A DNA stretch of 64,000 nucleotides from Inmirania thermothiophila (GCF_003751635.1 NZ_RJVI01000001.1:908726-972725), one strand, 5' to 3'. Counted from the first letter of the stretch, positions 19,092-27,558 are shown. The notes: a model not told the origin generated them from the letters alone. Translations and numbers: made by a program.

Positions 19092-20110
19092 GCGATCCGC
19101 CCCGCCACCAGCGCCCCCCCGGCGCCCAGCGCCGCCGCCGCGGGCAGGGTCAGCGCCCAGTTGAGGAGGATGCGCCCGGCCACCGCCCAGCGCACGCGCC
19201 GCGGGCGCTCCGAGGCCCCGACGCCGAGGATCGCCGAGGCCACGACGTGGGTGGTGGAGACCGGGAGGCCGCCCGCGGAGCCGGCGAGGATGACCCCGGC
19301 GGAGGCGAGCTGGGCGTCGAGGGCGTGCAGCGGGCGCAGCCGGTAGATACCCCAGCCGAGGGTGCGCACGATGCGCCAGCCCCCGGAGAGGATCCCGAGG
19401 GTGAGGGCGGCGCTGCAGGCGAGCACGATCCACGGCGTGACCTCGACCCGGGGCGCGGCGCCGGCGGCCGCCAGCGCGAGGGCCAGCACCCCCATGCTCT
19501 TCTGGGCGTCGTTGGCGCCGTGGCCGAAGGCGAGGGCGGCGGAGGTGAGGATCTGCAGGGTGCGGACCCGCTCCGCGGTCCGCCGCCGCGCCCCCGCGAG
19601 GAGCCGCCGCCCGGTCCGGTGGAGGGCGAAGCCTGCGGTGGCGGCGAGCCACGGCGCGGCGAGCAGCCCGGCGAAGACCTTGACGACTCCCGCGAGCTCG
19701 CCGGCGCGCAGCGCCGCGAGCCCCCAGATCACCCGCTGCGGCCCCAGCGCCACGATCACCGCCCCGGCGAGCCCCCCCACGAGGGCGTGGGCCGAGGAGG
19801 AGGGCAGCCCCCAGCGCCAGGTGACGAGGTTCCAGGCCGAGGCCGCGGCGACACCCGCCAGGACCACCTGGAGGGCGACGGGCCGGGGCACGCCGGCGAG
19901 ATCCACGAAGCCGCCCACGGTGTCGGCCACGGCGGTGCCGGCCAGCAGCGGGCCTGCGAGCTCGAAGGCGGCGACGAGGGCGAGGGCGCGGCCGGGCGGG
20001 AGCGCCCGCGAGGCGACCACGGCGGAGAGGATGTTGGAGGCGTCGTGGAAGCCGTTGGTGTAGGCGTAGGCGAGCACCAGGGCGACGGCGACGACGAGGA
20101 GCGGCTCCAT
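19088..20110 (-). CDS. pit: Low-affinity inorganic phosphate transporter, PiT family
   Basis: Product of 340 aa with about ten hydrophobic segments. The duplicated PiT signatures are clear: AYTNGFHDASNILSAVVASR near residue 20 and AFGHGANDAQKSMGVLALAL near residue 200. It imports phosphate, often as a neutral metal-phosphate complex, with protons. A candidate -10 (TACAAT, 20122-20117 minus) lies only 6 bp before the ATG, so a leaderless or very short-leader transcript is possible. It forms an operon with the DUF47 protein downstream. Confidence 0.95.
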   Translation of the reverse strand: MEPLLVVAVALVLAYAYTNGFHDASNILSAVVASRALPPGRALALVAAFELAGPLLAGTAVADTVGGFVDLAGVPRPVALQVVLAGVAAASAWNLVTWRWGLPSSSAHALVGGLAGAVIVALGPQRVIWGLAALRAGELAGVVKVFAGLLAAPWLAATAGFALHRTGRRLLAGARRRTAERVRTLQILTSAALAFGHGANDAQKSMGVLALALAAAGAAPRVEVTPWIVLACSAALTLGILSGGWRIVRTLGWGIYRLRPLHALDAQLASAGVILAGSAGGLPVSTTHVVASAILGVGASERPRRVRWAVAGRILLNWALTLPAAAALGAGGALVAGRIA

Positions 20111-20214
20111 GCCGCCATTGTAGGGCCTGGGGCGCTGGTATACTCGCCGCGGCCGGGGAGGCCGCGCCGCGTGGCGCGGGGGCGGAGCGGGGCGGGAGGA
20201 GGAGACGAGATCGG

Positions 20215-21417
20215 ATGCCCGGGGCCACCCTGCGCGCGCTCGCCCATCGCGACTTCCGCCTCTTCTTCGCCGGGCAGGCGGTCTCGCTGGTGGGCACGTG
20301 GATGCAGCACGTGGCCCAGGCCTGGCTGGTCTACCGCCTCACGGGGTCGAGCCTGGCCCTGGGGACGGTGGCCTTCCTCGCCAACGTCCCCGTGCTCGTC
20401 CTCGGTCTTGCCGGCGGCGTCCTCGCCGACCGCTACCCCCGCCGGCGCCTGCTTCTGATCGCCCACGGCGTGGCCGCGGCGCAGGCGGCGCTGCTCGCGG
20501 GGCTGACCCTCGGCGGCCGGGTCGAGGTCTGGCACGTGGCCGCGCTGGCGCTCGCCCTGGGCGTCGTCCACGCCCTGGAGATGCCGACGCGGCAGTCGTT
20601 CCTGGCCGATCTCGTGCCGCGCGACGACCTGTCCAACGCCATCGCCCTGAACTCGGCCCTTTTCAGTGCCGCGCGCTTCCTCGGGCCGGCGGCGGCGGGG
20701 GTGCTGGTGGCGCGGATGGGCGAGGGGGCGGTCTTTCTGCTCAACGCTCTGAGCTACGCCGCGGTGCTCGTCGCCCTGGCGGCGATCCGGGTGCCCGGCG
20801 GGGGCGGCACCGGAAGGGGCAGGCCGGCCCTGGTCGAGGGGCTGCGCTTCGCCTGGCGCGCCGGCCCGATCCGCGCGGCGCTGCTGCTGGTGGCCTCGGT
20901 GAGCCTCTTCGGCGTCCCCTACGCGGTGCTGATGCCGGTCTTCGCCGACCAGGTCCTGGGCGGCGGCCCGCAGACCCTGGGGCTGCTGCTGGGGGCGGCC
21001 GGGGGCGGTTCGCTGCTCGGCGCCCTGCGCATGGCACGCCGCCGGGGCACGTCCGGCTTCGGGCGGCTCGTGGGGCGGGCGGCGCTCGCCGCGGGGGTGG
21101 CGCTGATGGTGCTGTCGCAGGTGCGCAGCACCGCCGTCGCCCTCGCCGTCCTGCCCCTGCTGGGCCTCGGCTTCACCACCGTCGTCGCCGGCAGCAACAC
21201 CTTCATCCAGCTCCACGTCCCGGACGCGCTGCGCGGCCGCGTGATGGCGCTCTTCTCGGTGACCTTCATCGGCATGACGCCGGTGGGGCATCTGATTGCC
21301 GGCGCGGTGGCGGAGGCGGCGGGCGTGCCCGCCACCATCGCCCTCTACGGCGCCGCCTGCGTGCTGGCCGCCGCAGGCTTCGGCCTGATGCTCGCGCGCG
21401 GCGGCGGGGCCGCCTGA
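20215..21417 (+). CDS. MFS transporter, EntS/DHA3-like
   Basis: Product of 400 aa with 10-12 hydrophobic segments. FAGQAVSLVGTWMQHVAQAWLV at the N-terminus, GVLADRYPRRRLLL (the MFS A-motif) and LEMPTRQSFLADLVPRDDL followed by NAIALNSALFSAARFLGPA are typical of the DHA3/MFS_3 branch. That branch includes EntS and drug or siderophore exporters. The substrate cannot be told from sequence. The start has a purine-rich GGGAGGAGGAGA about 9 bases ahead, and a possible -10 TATACT lies at 20139-20144. It stands alone between divergent pit and convergent DUF5666 genes. Confidence 0.9.
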   Translation: MPGATLRALAHRDFRLFFAGQAVSLVGTWMQHVAQAWLVYRLTGSSLALGTVAFLANVPVLVLGLAGGVLADRYPRRRLLLIAHGVAAAQAALLAGLTLGGRVEVWHVAALALALGVVHALEMPTRQSFLADLVPRDDLSNAIALNSALFSAARFLGPAAAGVLVARMGEGAVFLLNALSYAAVLVALAAIRVPGGGGTGRGRPALVEGLRFAWRAGPIRAALLLVASVSLFGVPYAVLMPVFADQVLGGGPQTLGLLLGAAGGGSLLGALRMARRRGTSGFGRLVGRAALAAGVALMVLSQVRSTAVALAVLPLLGLGFTTVVAGSNTFIQLHVPDALRGRVMALFSVTFIGMTPVGHLIAGAVAEAAGVPATIALYGAACVLAAAGFGLMLARGGGAA

Positions 21418-21437
21418 GGGCGCCTCCGCGCGCGGGC

Positions 21438-22907
21438 TCAGTCCTCGAGCTCGATCTCATCGGCGGCGATTGCCGCCCCGTCCCAGCAGCCCTTGACCTT
21501 GACGAGATCGCCGTCGGCCGCCCGGGCAAGGAGGTCCGGCGGCTCGAAGGCGGTGGCGGCGTCGAAGACCACCTTCACCCCCTCCACGGTGAAGTCGCCG
21601 GCGGCGGTTCCCGCCGGGGGCAGCCCCTGGGCCACGCCCTGCAGCTCCACCTCCTCGCCGGCTATGCCGCAGGGCGGCGCCGTGTCCGACTTCTTCTCGA
21701 TCTCCGTGGCGACGAGGGTGCCGTCCTCCAGGCGGCGGGCGGAGAGCTTGACGTAGTCCCCGTCCGCCGGGCCGCCCTCGAGCTCGGTGAGGTCGTCGGC
21801 CTCCACCGTGAGGGCGCCGCCGAAGAAGGTCACCGGCCCGGCCGCGGGGTCGCCCGCCAGGGTGGCCTCGATCCGGATCCGGGTCTCCTTGAACTCCACC
21901 TTGTCCGCGGTGACGGTGGTGCCGTCGGCGCCCACCACGCCCTCCACCTCGACGCGGGCGTTGGGGACGAGGTCGGCGGCGGTGCCGTGCTCGAAGGCGG
22001 TGCCGGTGGCGACGACGACGCGGTTGCCGGTGTGCAGGGTGAAGGCGTCGGGCAGGCCGTCGGCGTCGCTGTCCTCGGTGGCGGTGACGAAGCCCTCGAT
22101 CTCGGCGTCGTCGTCGGGGTCGGCCGTGACCGGGTCCTCCAGGGCCACCGCGGTCGCGGTGACGGCGGTGTAGGGCGGTCCGGCCCCGTCCACCGTGCCC
22201 TTCACCTCCACCGTGTCGCCCACCGCGATCACGGGGGCGGCGGGGGGCAGGTGGACCGTGAGGCCGCCGAGGGTGATGGTGCCGGACCCGGTCGCCGTGA
22301 CCCGCCCGGTGACCTCCACGTCCTCCGCCGGGTCGAAGTGGTCGTCGAGGATGCGCACGTAGGTGGCGAGCACGGGGCCGCTGGCGCTGAGCAGGCCGCT
22401 GATCTCCACCCGCTGGCCCGGCGCGAGATCGGCCGCGGAGGCGGTGTGGAAGGGGTCGCCCGGACCGTTGTCCCGGTAGACGAAGACGTTGGCGTCGAGG
22501 ACGACGGTCTGTCCCAGCACGGTGATCACGCCGTTGCCCGGCGCCCCCTCCAGCGGGCCCTCGATCAGGCGGTCGAAGCGGACCTCGAGCGCCTTGCCGG
22601 AGGTCGCGGTCTCGATGTCGCCGTCGACGGTGACCACCATGCCCTCCTTGAGGCGGGCCTTGACCACGGCGTCGCCCTTGCCCACCGACTGGCCCTCCAC
22701 GAAGACCTCGGCCTCCGGGGTCTGGAAGGTCACGCCGTTCACCTTCACGCTGCCGATGAGCAGGATCGGCCCGAAGGAGATGCCGGTGCCCCCGATGCCG
22801 CCGCCGCCGAGGAGGAGGGCGGCGCCGCCCCCGCCTCCGCAGGAGGTGAGGACGCCCAGGGCCGCGGCGGCCGTGATCATGCGTGCGATGCGGTGCAGCC
22901 TGCTCAT
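21438..22907 (-). CDS. DUF5666 repeat lipoprotein, translationally coupled to DUF6502
   Basis: Product of 489 aa. The N-terminus is a lipoprotein signal peptide with lipobox LTSC just before a run of Gly. The rest is four or five loosely repeated beta-rich modules. Examples are KEGMVVTVDGDIE, APGQRVEISGLLSASG, VGDTVEVKGTVDG, PNARVEVEGVVGADGTTVTA and GDLVKVKGCWDGAAIAADE, the pattern of DUF5666, a predicted OB-like fold. It is probably anchored in the outer membrane facing the periplasm. The ATG overlaps the DUF6502 stop (ATGA), so the two are co-expressed. Function is unknown. A related lipoprotein is encoded just upstream at 23.9-25.3 kb. Confidence 0.88.
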   Translation of the reverse strand: MSRLHRIARMITAAAALGVLTSCGGGGGAALLLGGGGIGGTGISFGPILLIGSVKVNGVTFQTPEAEVFVEGQSVGKGDAVVKARLKEGMVVTVDGDIETATSGKALEVRFDRLIEGPLEGAPGNGVITVLGQTVVLDANVFVYRDNGPGDPFHTASAADLAPGQRVEISGLLSASGPVLATYVRILDDHFDPAEDVEVTGRVTATGSGTITLGGLTVHLPPAAPVIAVGDTVEVKGTVDGAGPPYTAVTATAVALEDPVTADPDDDAEIEGFVTATEDSDADGLPDAFTLHTGNRVVVATGTAFEHGTAADLVPNARVEVEGVVGADGTTVTADKVEFKETRIRIEATLAGDPAAGPVTFFGGALTVEADDLTELEGGPADGDYVKLSARRLEDGTLVATEIEKKSDTAPPCGIAGEEVELQGVAQGLPPAGTAAGDFTVEGVKVVFDAATAFEPPDLLARAADGDLVKVKGCWDGAAIAADEIELED

Positions 22908-23761
22908 CTCGGGTCGTCCTCCGTCTCCCTGTCCGCCACCGGGCTCGTGGCGTAGTCCTCCTCGAAGTAGTAGATGCCCACGCCGGCGACCTTGCGCCCC
23001 GTGCCCTCGGCGTGGGGGTTGACGTCGCGGTCGTGGGCGGCGAGCCACTGGTCCAGCTCCTCGAGCACCCCCTGCCCGCGCTCCTCCACCAGCGCGCGCA
23101 GCTTCGGCAGCACCTCCGCGGGCAGGTTGTCGTAGAGGACCTTGCGCTGGAAGCGCGTCGCCGGCGGCTCGTGCCGCAGGTTGTGGTCGATGGTGGCGAT
23201 GAGGAGGGCGACGTCGGTGCCCAGGATGCCGAGCTTGTCCACCTCGCCGGTGCGCGGCACGTAGGCCTTGGTGAGGAGGCGCACGGCGCCGTCGGCGGTG
23301 CGCTCCACGGCGCCGACGCGGACGAGCTCGTCGAGGATGGCGCGGGGCGGGATGTCGCCGCTGTAGCGGCGCACCAGCGCGCTGAAGCTCGCGCCCTCGC
23401 CGTCGAAGGGCAGCACCGCCGGGCGGCCGGTCTCGTCGGCGAAGCGGTGGTCGCGCACCCAGCCGGCGATGACGCGGGCGGCGCGGTTGTAGCGCTTCTC
23501 GGTCTCGTCGCTGCGCGGTCCCGGCAGCCGCTGGATGCGCAGCACCTCCTTGCGCGTCAGGCCCGTGATCACGGAGATGCGCGAGTTGGTCTGCTTGCGT
23601 CCGGGGATGCCGAACTCCTTCGCCGCCACGTCCACGAAGACCCACTTGGCGAGCTCGGCGAACTCCTTGAAGGAGACGCCGTTGCGCAGCAGGATCCTGA
23701 CCAGCGGCCTGAGCAGCCGCAGGACGGCGTCGGAGATGGCCTCGCGGACGTCGTTGCTCAT
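22904..23761 (-). CDS. DUF6502 family protein, putative DNA-binding regulator
   Basis: Product of 285 aa with no signal peptide. The N-terminal part (about 1-80) is helical, and TNSRISVITGLTRKEVLRIQ (58-77) resembles a helix-turn-helix. The remainder has no motif I recognise. The family is uncharacterised as far as I know. It is coupled by ATGA overlap to a DUF5666 lipoprotein. An 18-bp palindrome lies immediately before the start codon, and a near copy sits in the promoter of the second DUF5666 gene. I infer an autoregulating transcription factor for this lipoprotein locus; direct evidence is lacking. Confidence 0.82.
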   Translation of the reverse strand: MSNDVREAISDAVLRLLRPLVRILLRNGVSFKEFAELAKWVFVDVAAKEFGIPGRKQTNSRISVITGLTRKEVLRIQRLPGPRSDETEKRYNRAARVIAGWVRDHRFADETGRPAVLPFDGEGASFSALVRRYSGDIPPRAILDELVRVGAVERTADGAVRLLTKAYVPRTGEVDKLGILGTDVALLIATIDHNLRHEPPATRFQRKVLYDNLPAEVLPKLRALVEERGQGVLEELDQWLAAHDRDVNPHAEGTGRKVAGVGIYYFEEDYATSPVADRETEDDPR

Positions 23762-23763
23762 GA

Positions 23764-23796
23764 TTGGGACCTTAGTCCCAAATTAACAAAAGTCAA
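23764..23796 (-). promoter_or_regulatory. Promoter/operator of the DUF6502-DUF5666 operon
   Basis: Palindrome TTGGGACCTTAGTCCCAA (7-bp arms, 4-bp centre) at 23764-23781 ends 2 bp from the ATG. On the minus strand TTGACT (23796-23791) lies 16 bp before TAAGGT (23774-23769), the same geometry as the second site at 25.4 kb. An alternative pair is TTGCCA (23811-23806), 18 bp, GTTAAT (23787-23782). The palindrome also covers the only possible ribosome site (TAAGG), so the transcript may be leaderless. Confidence 0.6.
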
Positions 23797-23833
23797 CATG
23801 TTTTGTGGCAATCATCGGATCGGCTGGCAGGCC

Positions 23834-23864
23834 GCGGCCCGCCCCCGCGCCGGGGGCGGGCCGC
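23834..23864 (-). terminator. Strong hairpin after the second DUF5666 gene
   Basis: A perfect 14-bp GC stem (arms 23834-23847 and 23851-23864) with a 3-nt loop lies 15 bp beyond the stop codon of the upstream lipoprotein gene. It has no T tract. It separates that gene from the DUF6502 promoter. Confidence 0.5.
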
Positions 23865-23879
23865 GCCGGGGTCGCCCGG

Positions 23880-25343
23880 TCAGTCGTCGAACTCCACCTT
23901 GCGGGCGGTGAGCACGCCGCCGTCGTAGCTGCCCTTCACCTTCACCGACTGGAGGCCGGTGCCGTTCGTCAGGCGGGCGAAGAACCCGGCGCGGGTCAGC
24001 ACCACGTCGTCCTCGGCCTCGAACGTCGCGTTGGTGGTGTCCACCTGGACCCCGAGGAGCTCGAAGACGGGATCGGCGATGCCCTGCGCGAGGCTCGCGG
24101 GGGCGCGGAGCTCCCAGTCGTCGGGATCGAACCCGTCCTCGGGCTCCGCCCGCACAGCGCTGACGGCCGAGCCGGTCCAGCGGCCGCGCACCTCGTAGGC
24201 CTGCCCGTCGGTCAGGGTGTCCCCGGTGACGGCGATGCCCATGATGGCCCCGCCCTGGGCCACGCCCGTCAGGCGCACGCCGCCCTTGAACTTCACCTTG
24301 TGCGCGACGAGGACGCCGCCCGCCGAGAGCTGGCCCTCCACCTCCACCCTGACGCCGTCGGCGAGGTCGGCGGCGGTGCCGTCGACGAACCGCACGTTGC
24401 CGCTCGCGTCCACCGGCTGGCCCGCGACCTCGAAGTCGGAGGGGCCGGCGAAGTCGGTCACGAAGCCCTCGATCTCCACCTCGTCGGCGTCCACGTCCCC
24501 CAGCCCCTCCATGGCGGGCTCCACCTTGGTGGCGTGGAGGACGCCCGAGCCGTCGATGCAGTCGGTGACGTCGCCGATGCCGTCGTCGGCGCGGGCCTCG
24601 GGGTCGCACTTGACCTCGACGAAGGTCCCCGACCACGGGTGGGGCGGCATGCCGTCGTCCACCACGGCCTCGCGGTAGTCCACGGTCTGGGTGCCCACCT
24701 GGAACGTGGCGCCGTCGTCGGGATCGGCGGTGACGGTCGCCCTGAGCTCGAGCTTGCGCTTGCCCTGGGCCGTGGCGAACGCCGCGAGGTCCGGCGCTTT
24801 GCACTCGACGTAGGTGGCCTCCACCTCGCCGGCGGCGTTGCGGTGGCCGCTCACCTCCACGACGTTGCCGTCGGCGAGCGCGGCGAGCCCGCTGCCGGTG
24901 CCGGTGCAGCGGCCGGTGTCGTGGAAGACGGTCCCGTCCGGCGAGGTGTGCACGGTCTGGCCGAGGACGGCGAAGGTCCCGGCCGCGGGGTCCAGTCCGC
25001 TCACGGGGCCCTTGAGCTCGTCGTCGAAGACGACCCGGGTGGCGACCGCGTTGCCGCTGTCGTCCATGGTGCCCTCCACGGTGACCACCATGCCCACCCG
25101 CAGCGCCTCGTGCCCGCTCGGGTTGTCGTCCACCTCAATGGCGGCGCCGCTGTCGTCCCAGTGCACGCCGTTGACCCAGATGCTGCCGAGCTGGGTGATC
25201 ACGCCCTGGCTCGCCACCGTGGTCGGGGTGCCGCCGTCGGCGCTGCCGCCGCCTCCGCCGCAGGCGGCGAGCAGGGCCGCCGAGGCGGCGACGGCGGTCC
25301 AGGTCCCGGCCCGCCGGATGTGCCGCTGCATGTGCTTCTTCAT
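23880..25343 (-). CDS. DUF5666 repeat lipoprotein, second copy
   Basis: Product of 487 aa. Signal peptide MKKHMQRHIRRAGTWTAVAA is followed by lipobox LAAC and a Gly run, so it is probably an outer-membrane lipoprotein. Repeated modules include RVGMVVTVEGTMDDSGNAVA, VEVSGHRNAAGEVEATYVE, VRVEVEGQLSAGGVLVAHKV and a final SVKVKGSYDGGVLTARKVEF. Size, lipobox and end sequence resemble the lipoprotein at 21.4-22.9 kb, so they look like diverged paralogues. I chose the ATG with GAGGAGG upstream; the longer frame would run through the promoter/operator. Extra Cys residues (about four in the middle) may form disulphides. Confidence 0.86.
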   Translation of the reverse strand: MKKHMQRHIRRAGTWTAVAASAALLAACGGGGGSADGGTPTTVASQGVITQLGSIWVNGVHWDDSGAAIEVDDNPSGHEALRVGMVVTVEGTMDDSGNAVATRVVFDDELKGPVSGLDPAAGTFAVLGQTVHTSPDGTVFHDTGRCTGTGSGLAALADGNVVEVSGHRNAAGEVEATYVECKAPDLAAFATAQGKRKLELRATVTADPDDGATFQVGTQTVDYREAVVDDGMPPHPWSGTFVEVKCDPEARADDGIGDVTDCIDGSGVLHATKVEPAMEGLGDVDADEVEIEGFVTDFAGPSDFEVAGQPVDASGNVRFVDGTAADLADGVRVEVEGQLSAGGVLVAHKVKFKGGVRLTGVAQGGAIMGIAVTGDTLTDGQAYEVRGRWTGSAVSAVRAEPEDGFDPDDWELRAPASLAQGIADPVFELLGVQVDTTNATFEAEDDVVLTRAGFFARLTNGTGLQSVKVKGSYDGGVLTARKVEFDD

Positions 25344-25392
25344 GGTCCCGTCCTCCTCGTCACGGGTAGGGCGCCGCCCTGTGGCGCCTTTG

Positions 25393-25426
25393 TTTGGGAA
25401 TATAGTCCCAAAACCATCCTTGTCAA
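25393..25426 (-). promoter_or_regulatory. Promoter/operator of the second DUF5666 gene
   Basis: Minus strand: perfect -35 TTGACA (25426-25421), 16-bp spacer, -10 TATATT (25404-25399), about 48 bp of leader before the ATG. The palindrome TTTGGGA-N6-TCCCAAA (25393-25412) covers the -10. Its 18-bp core TTGGGAATATAGTCCCAA matches the site before DUF6502 at 15 of 18 positions. A repressor bound here would block RNA polymerase. Confidence 0.75.
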
Positions 25427-25535
25427 GACCGGCCATGCCGGACCGCCCCGGGGGCGTTCCGGGGCCGTCCCGGCGCCGGGGCGGAAGCGGGAAACGCGGC
25501 TCCCCGCCCGTGCCGGCGGGGCCGGGGCGGCAGGG

Positions 25536-26744
25536 TCAGGCGTCGGGATCGAGGAGGAGCCGGCGCAGGAAGGCGGCGGCCTCGGCGCCGATGCCGGGGC
25601 TTTGGGTCTCGCGGGGCCCGGCGACGTTGAGGCTGCCCACGCCGTGGGCGGTGAGCCAGCGGCGCACGGCGGCGGGGTCCGGCACCGCCGCGAGGTCGAT
25701 GCAGAGGCAGGGGCGGCCGTGCCGCTCGGCGAGCTCGCGCGTCAGGCGCGTGCCGCCGGCGAGTGGGCCGCGGTGCAGGATCAGGGTGGCGTCGCTGTCG
25801 CGCACGTTCCACGCCGTGCGCTGGGCGTAGTCCGCCGACGGCGTCTCGCGCAGCGGGTAGCGCGCGGGGATGGGGCCGTCCTCGGCGCGGCGCCCGGCGG
25901 GGCACCAGCCGCCCGCCGGCAGGCCCAGCGCCAGGGCCACATCCAGGGCGGCGCGGTCGACACCGCTCTGCCCGCCCGAGACGATGCGCCGAAGCAGAGG
26001 CGCCCCCGGGGGGACGCGCTCGATGCCGGTCTCGACGGCGCCGTCGGGGCCGAGCCGGAGCCAGCGGTAGCCGGGCAGGCCGGGCTCGGGCCGCGGGTCG
26101 CGGGTGCGGGGGCGGAACTGCACGCTCACCGCCGGGGTGGCGAGGATGCGGATGCCTGCGAGCCGGGCCTCGAAGGGCTGATGGACGTGGCCGCACACCA
26201 GGGCGCGGGCGCGCCCGTCGAGGGCGAGCCGTCCGAGGAGATTGCGCCCGCCGGCGAGCCCCATGGCGTCGATCCACGGGCTGCCCACGGGCAGGGGCTG
26301 GTGGTGGGTGGCGACGAGGAGGTGGACGCGGGCCGGCCAGCCGGCGAGGAGCCGCTCCAGCCGGCGCGCCTCGCGCCGGTGCCAGCGGCCGCCGTCGCGG
26401 CCGGCGACGCGGCCGTCCAGGGGGAGCACGCGCCAGCGCCCGCCCGCCCACGGCGCGCCGGCGCCGGCGCCGAACACCCGGGCGAGCCGCCCCGGGTGGT
26501 CGTGGTTGCCGGGGAGCGCGCGCAGCGGGGCGCCGAGCCGGTCCAGCTCGCGGCGCAGCAGGCGATAGCCCGCCTCGGTCTCGTCGTGCACGAGGTCGCC
26601 GGTGGCCAGCACGAGGGCGGGCTCGGGGTGCCAGGCGCAGGCGTGGGTCACCACCGCACGCAGGCGGGCGCGGGGGTCGACGCCCTTGAGGCGCGCGGCG
26701 GGATCGGCGAAGAGATGGGTGTCGGTGAGCTGCAGGATCTTCAC
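25536..26744 (-). CDS. CpdA-like metallophosphoesterase fused to a putative molybdenum-carrier domain
   Basis: Product of 402 aa, longer than the roughly 270 aa of CpdA. Residues 1-245 form a calcineurin-like phosphodiesterase. Its metal motifs are D8-T-H10, GD50LVHD, GN80HD, ATHH (147-148) and GH186VH188QPFE, the layout of 3',5'-cAMP phosphodiesterase CpdA. Residues 251-402 begin RRIVSGGQSGVDRAALDVAL, then GGWCPAGRRAEDGPIPARYP, with TLILHRG later. This is the pattern of the putative molybdenum carrier family (Rossmann fold of the SLOG/lysine-decarboxylase-like type). The fusion is continuous with no stop or frameshift. The first domain predicts cyclic nucleotide hydrolysis; the role of the second is unknown. 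Confidence 0.87.
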   Translation of the reverse strand: MKILQLTDTHLFADPAARLKGVDPRARLRAVVTHACAWHPEPALVLATGDLVHDETEAGYRLLRRELDRLGAPLRALPGNHDHPGRLARVFGAGAGAPWAGGRWRVLPLDGRVAGRDGGRWHRREARRLERLLAGWPARVHLLVATHHQPLPVGSPWIDAMGLAGGRNLLGRLALDGRARALVCGHVHQPFEARLAGIRILATPAVSVQFRPRTRDPRPEPGLPGYRWLRLGPDGAVETGIERVPPGAPLLRRIVSGGQSGVDRAALDVALALGLPAGGWCPAGRRAEDGPIPARYPLRETPSADYAQRTAWNVRDSDATLILHRGPLAGGTRLTRELAERHGRPCLCIDLAAVPDPAAVRRWLTAHGVGSLNVAGPRETQSPGIGAEAAAFLRRLLLDPDA

Positions 26745-26799
26745 GGGGCGCTATGGTAGGGGCAGATGCAGGCGGGCGCGAGGCGCCCGGGGAGGGAGC

Positions 26800-27462
26800 A
26801 TGAGCCGCGAGAGCATCGGCATGGGCGAGGCGGTCACCGCCTACCTGCGCCGGTACGGCGTGCGCGAGCCGCCGCTCCTGGCGCGGCTGCGCGAGGAGAC
26901 TGCGGCCATGCCCGAGGCGCGGATGCAGATCGCGCCGGAGCAGGGGGCGCTGCTCGCCCTGCTTGCGCGCCTGCTGGGGGCGCGGCGGACGATCGAGGTC
27001 GGCGTCTTCACCGGCTACAGCAGCCTCTGGGTGGCGCTTGCGTTGCCCGCCGACGGGTGCCTGGTGGCCTGCGACGTGAGCGAGCGCTACACCGCCGTGG
27101 CGCGCCGCTACTGGGCCGAGGCGGGGGTCGCGGAGCGGGTGGACCTGCGCCTCGGCCCCGCGCTGCAGACCCTGGAGGCGATGCTCGCCGCGGGGAAGGC
27201 GGGCCGCTACGATCTCGCCTTCATCGACGCCGACAAGCCGGGGTATCCCGCCTACTACGAGCGCTGCCTCGCACTGCTGCGCCCCGGCGGCCTGGTGGCG
27301 GTGGACAACGTCCTCTGGGGGGGCGGCGTCGCCGACCCCGCCCAGGACGACGCCGACACGGTGGCGCTTCGCGCCTTCAACGCCCACGTCGCCGCCGACG
27401 AGCGGGTCGACGCGGTGATGGTCCCGGTGGGCGACGGGATGACCCTCGCCCGCAAGCGGTGA
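26800..27462 (+). CDS. SAM-dependent O-methyltransferase, caffeoyl-CoA type
   Basis: Product of 220 aa, normal for the O-methyltransferase family 3. SAM motif I is RRTIEVGVFTGYSSLWVALA near residue 66. The metal and catalytic Asp/Asn are in DLAFIDADKPGYPAYY and VAVDNVLWGGGVADP. The ATG follows GGAGGGAGC, a good ribosome site. Members methylate small catechol-like molecules; the bacterial substrate is not known. It is divergent from the phosphodiesterase fusion gene and about 96 bp before the HD-GYP gene. Confidence 0.9.
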   Translation: MSRESIGMGEAVTAYLRRYGVREPPLLARLREETAAMPEARMQIAPEQGALLALLARLLGARRTIEVGVFTGYSSLWVALALPADGCLVACDVSERYTAVARRYWAEAGVAERVDLRLGPALQTLEAMLAAGKAGRYDLAFIDADKPGYPAYYERCLALLRPGGLVAVDNVLWGGGVADPAQDDADTVALRAFNAHVAADERVDAVMVPVGDGMTLARKR

Positions 27463-27558
27463 GCCGCGGGCGGCCCTTGTCGCAGGTTGTAGATCGATAG
27501 ATACTCACCCAAACGATCGATTTCCTGCGGCTTTCGGGACGCGCAGGGAGGGGGGCGC

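Noticed and set aside
25344-25436. Upstream in-frame ATG extending the second DUF5666 protein by 31 residues
   Set aside because: The extension would run through the promoter and palindrome and would bury the signal peptide; the later ATG has a strong ribosome site.
27498-27522. Two ATCGAT-containing sequences upstream of the HD-GYP gene as an operator
   Set aside because: Short, common, self-complementary hexamers; the longer arms do not form a convincing symmetric site.
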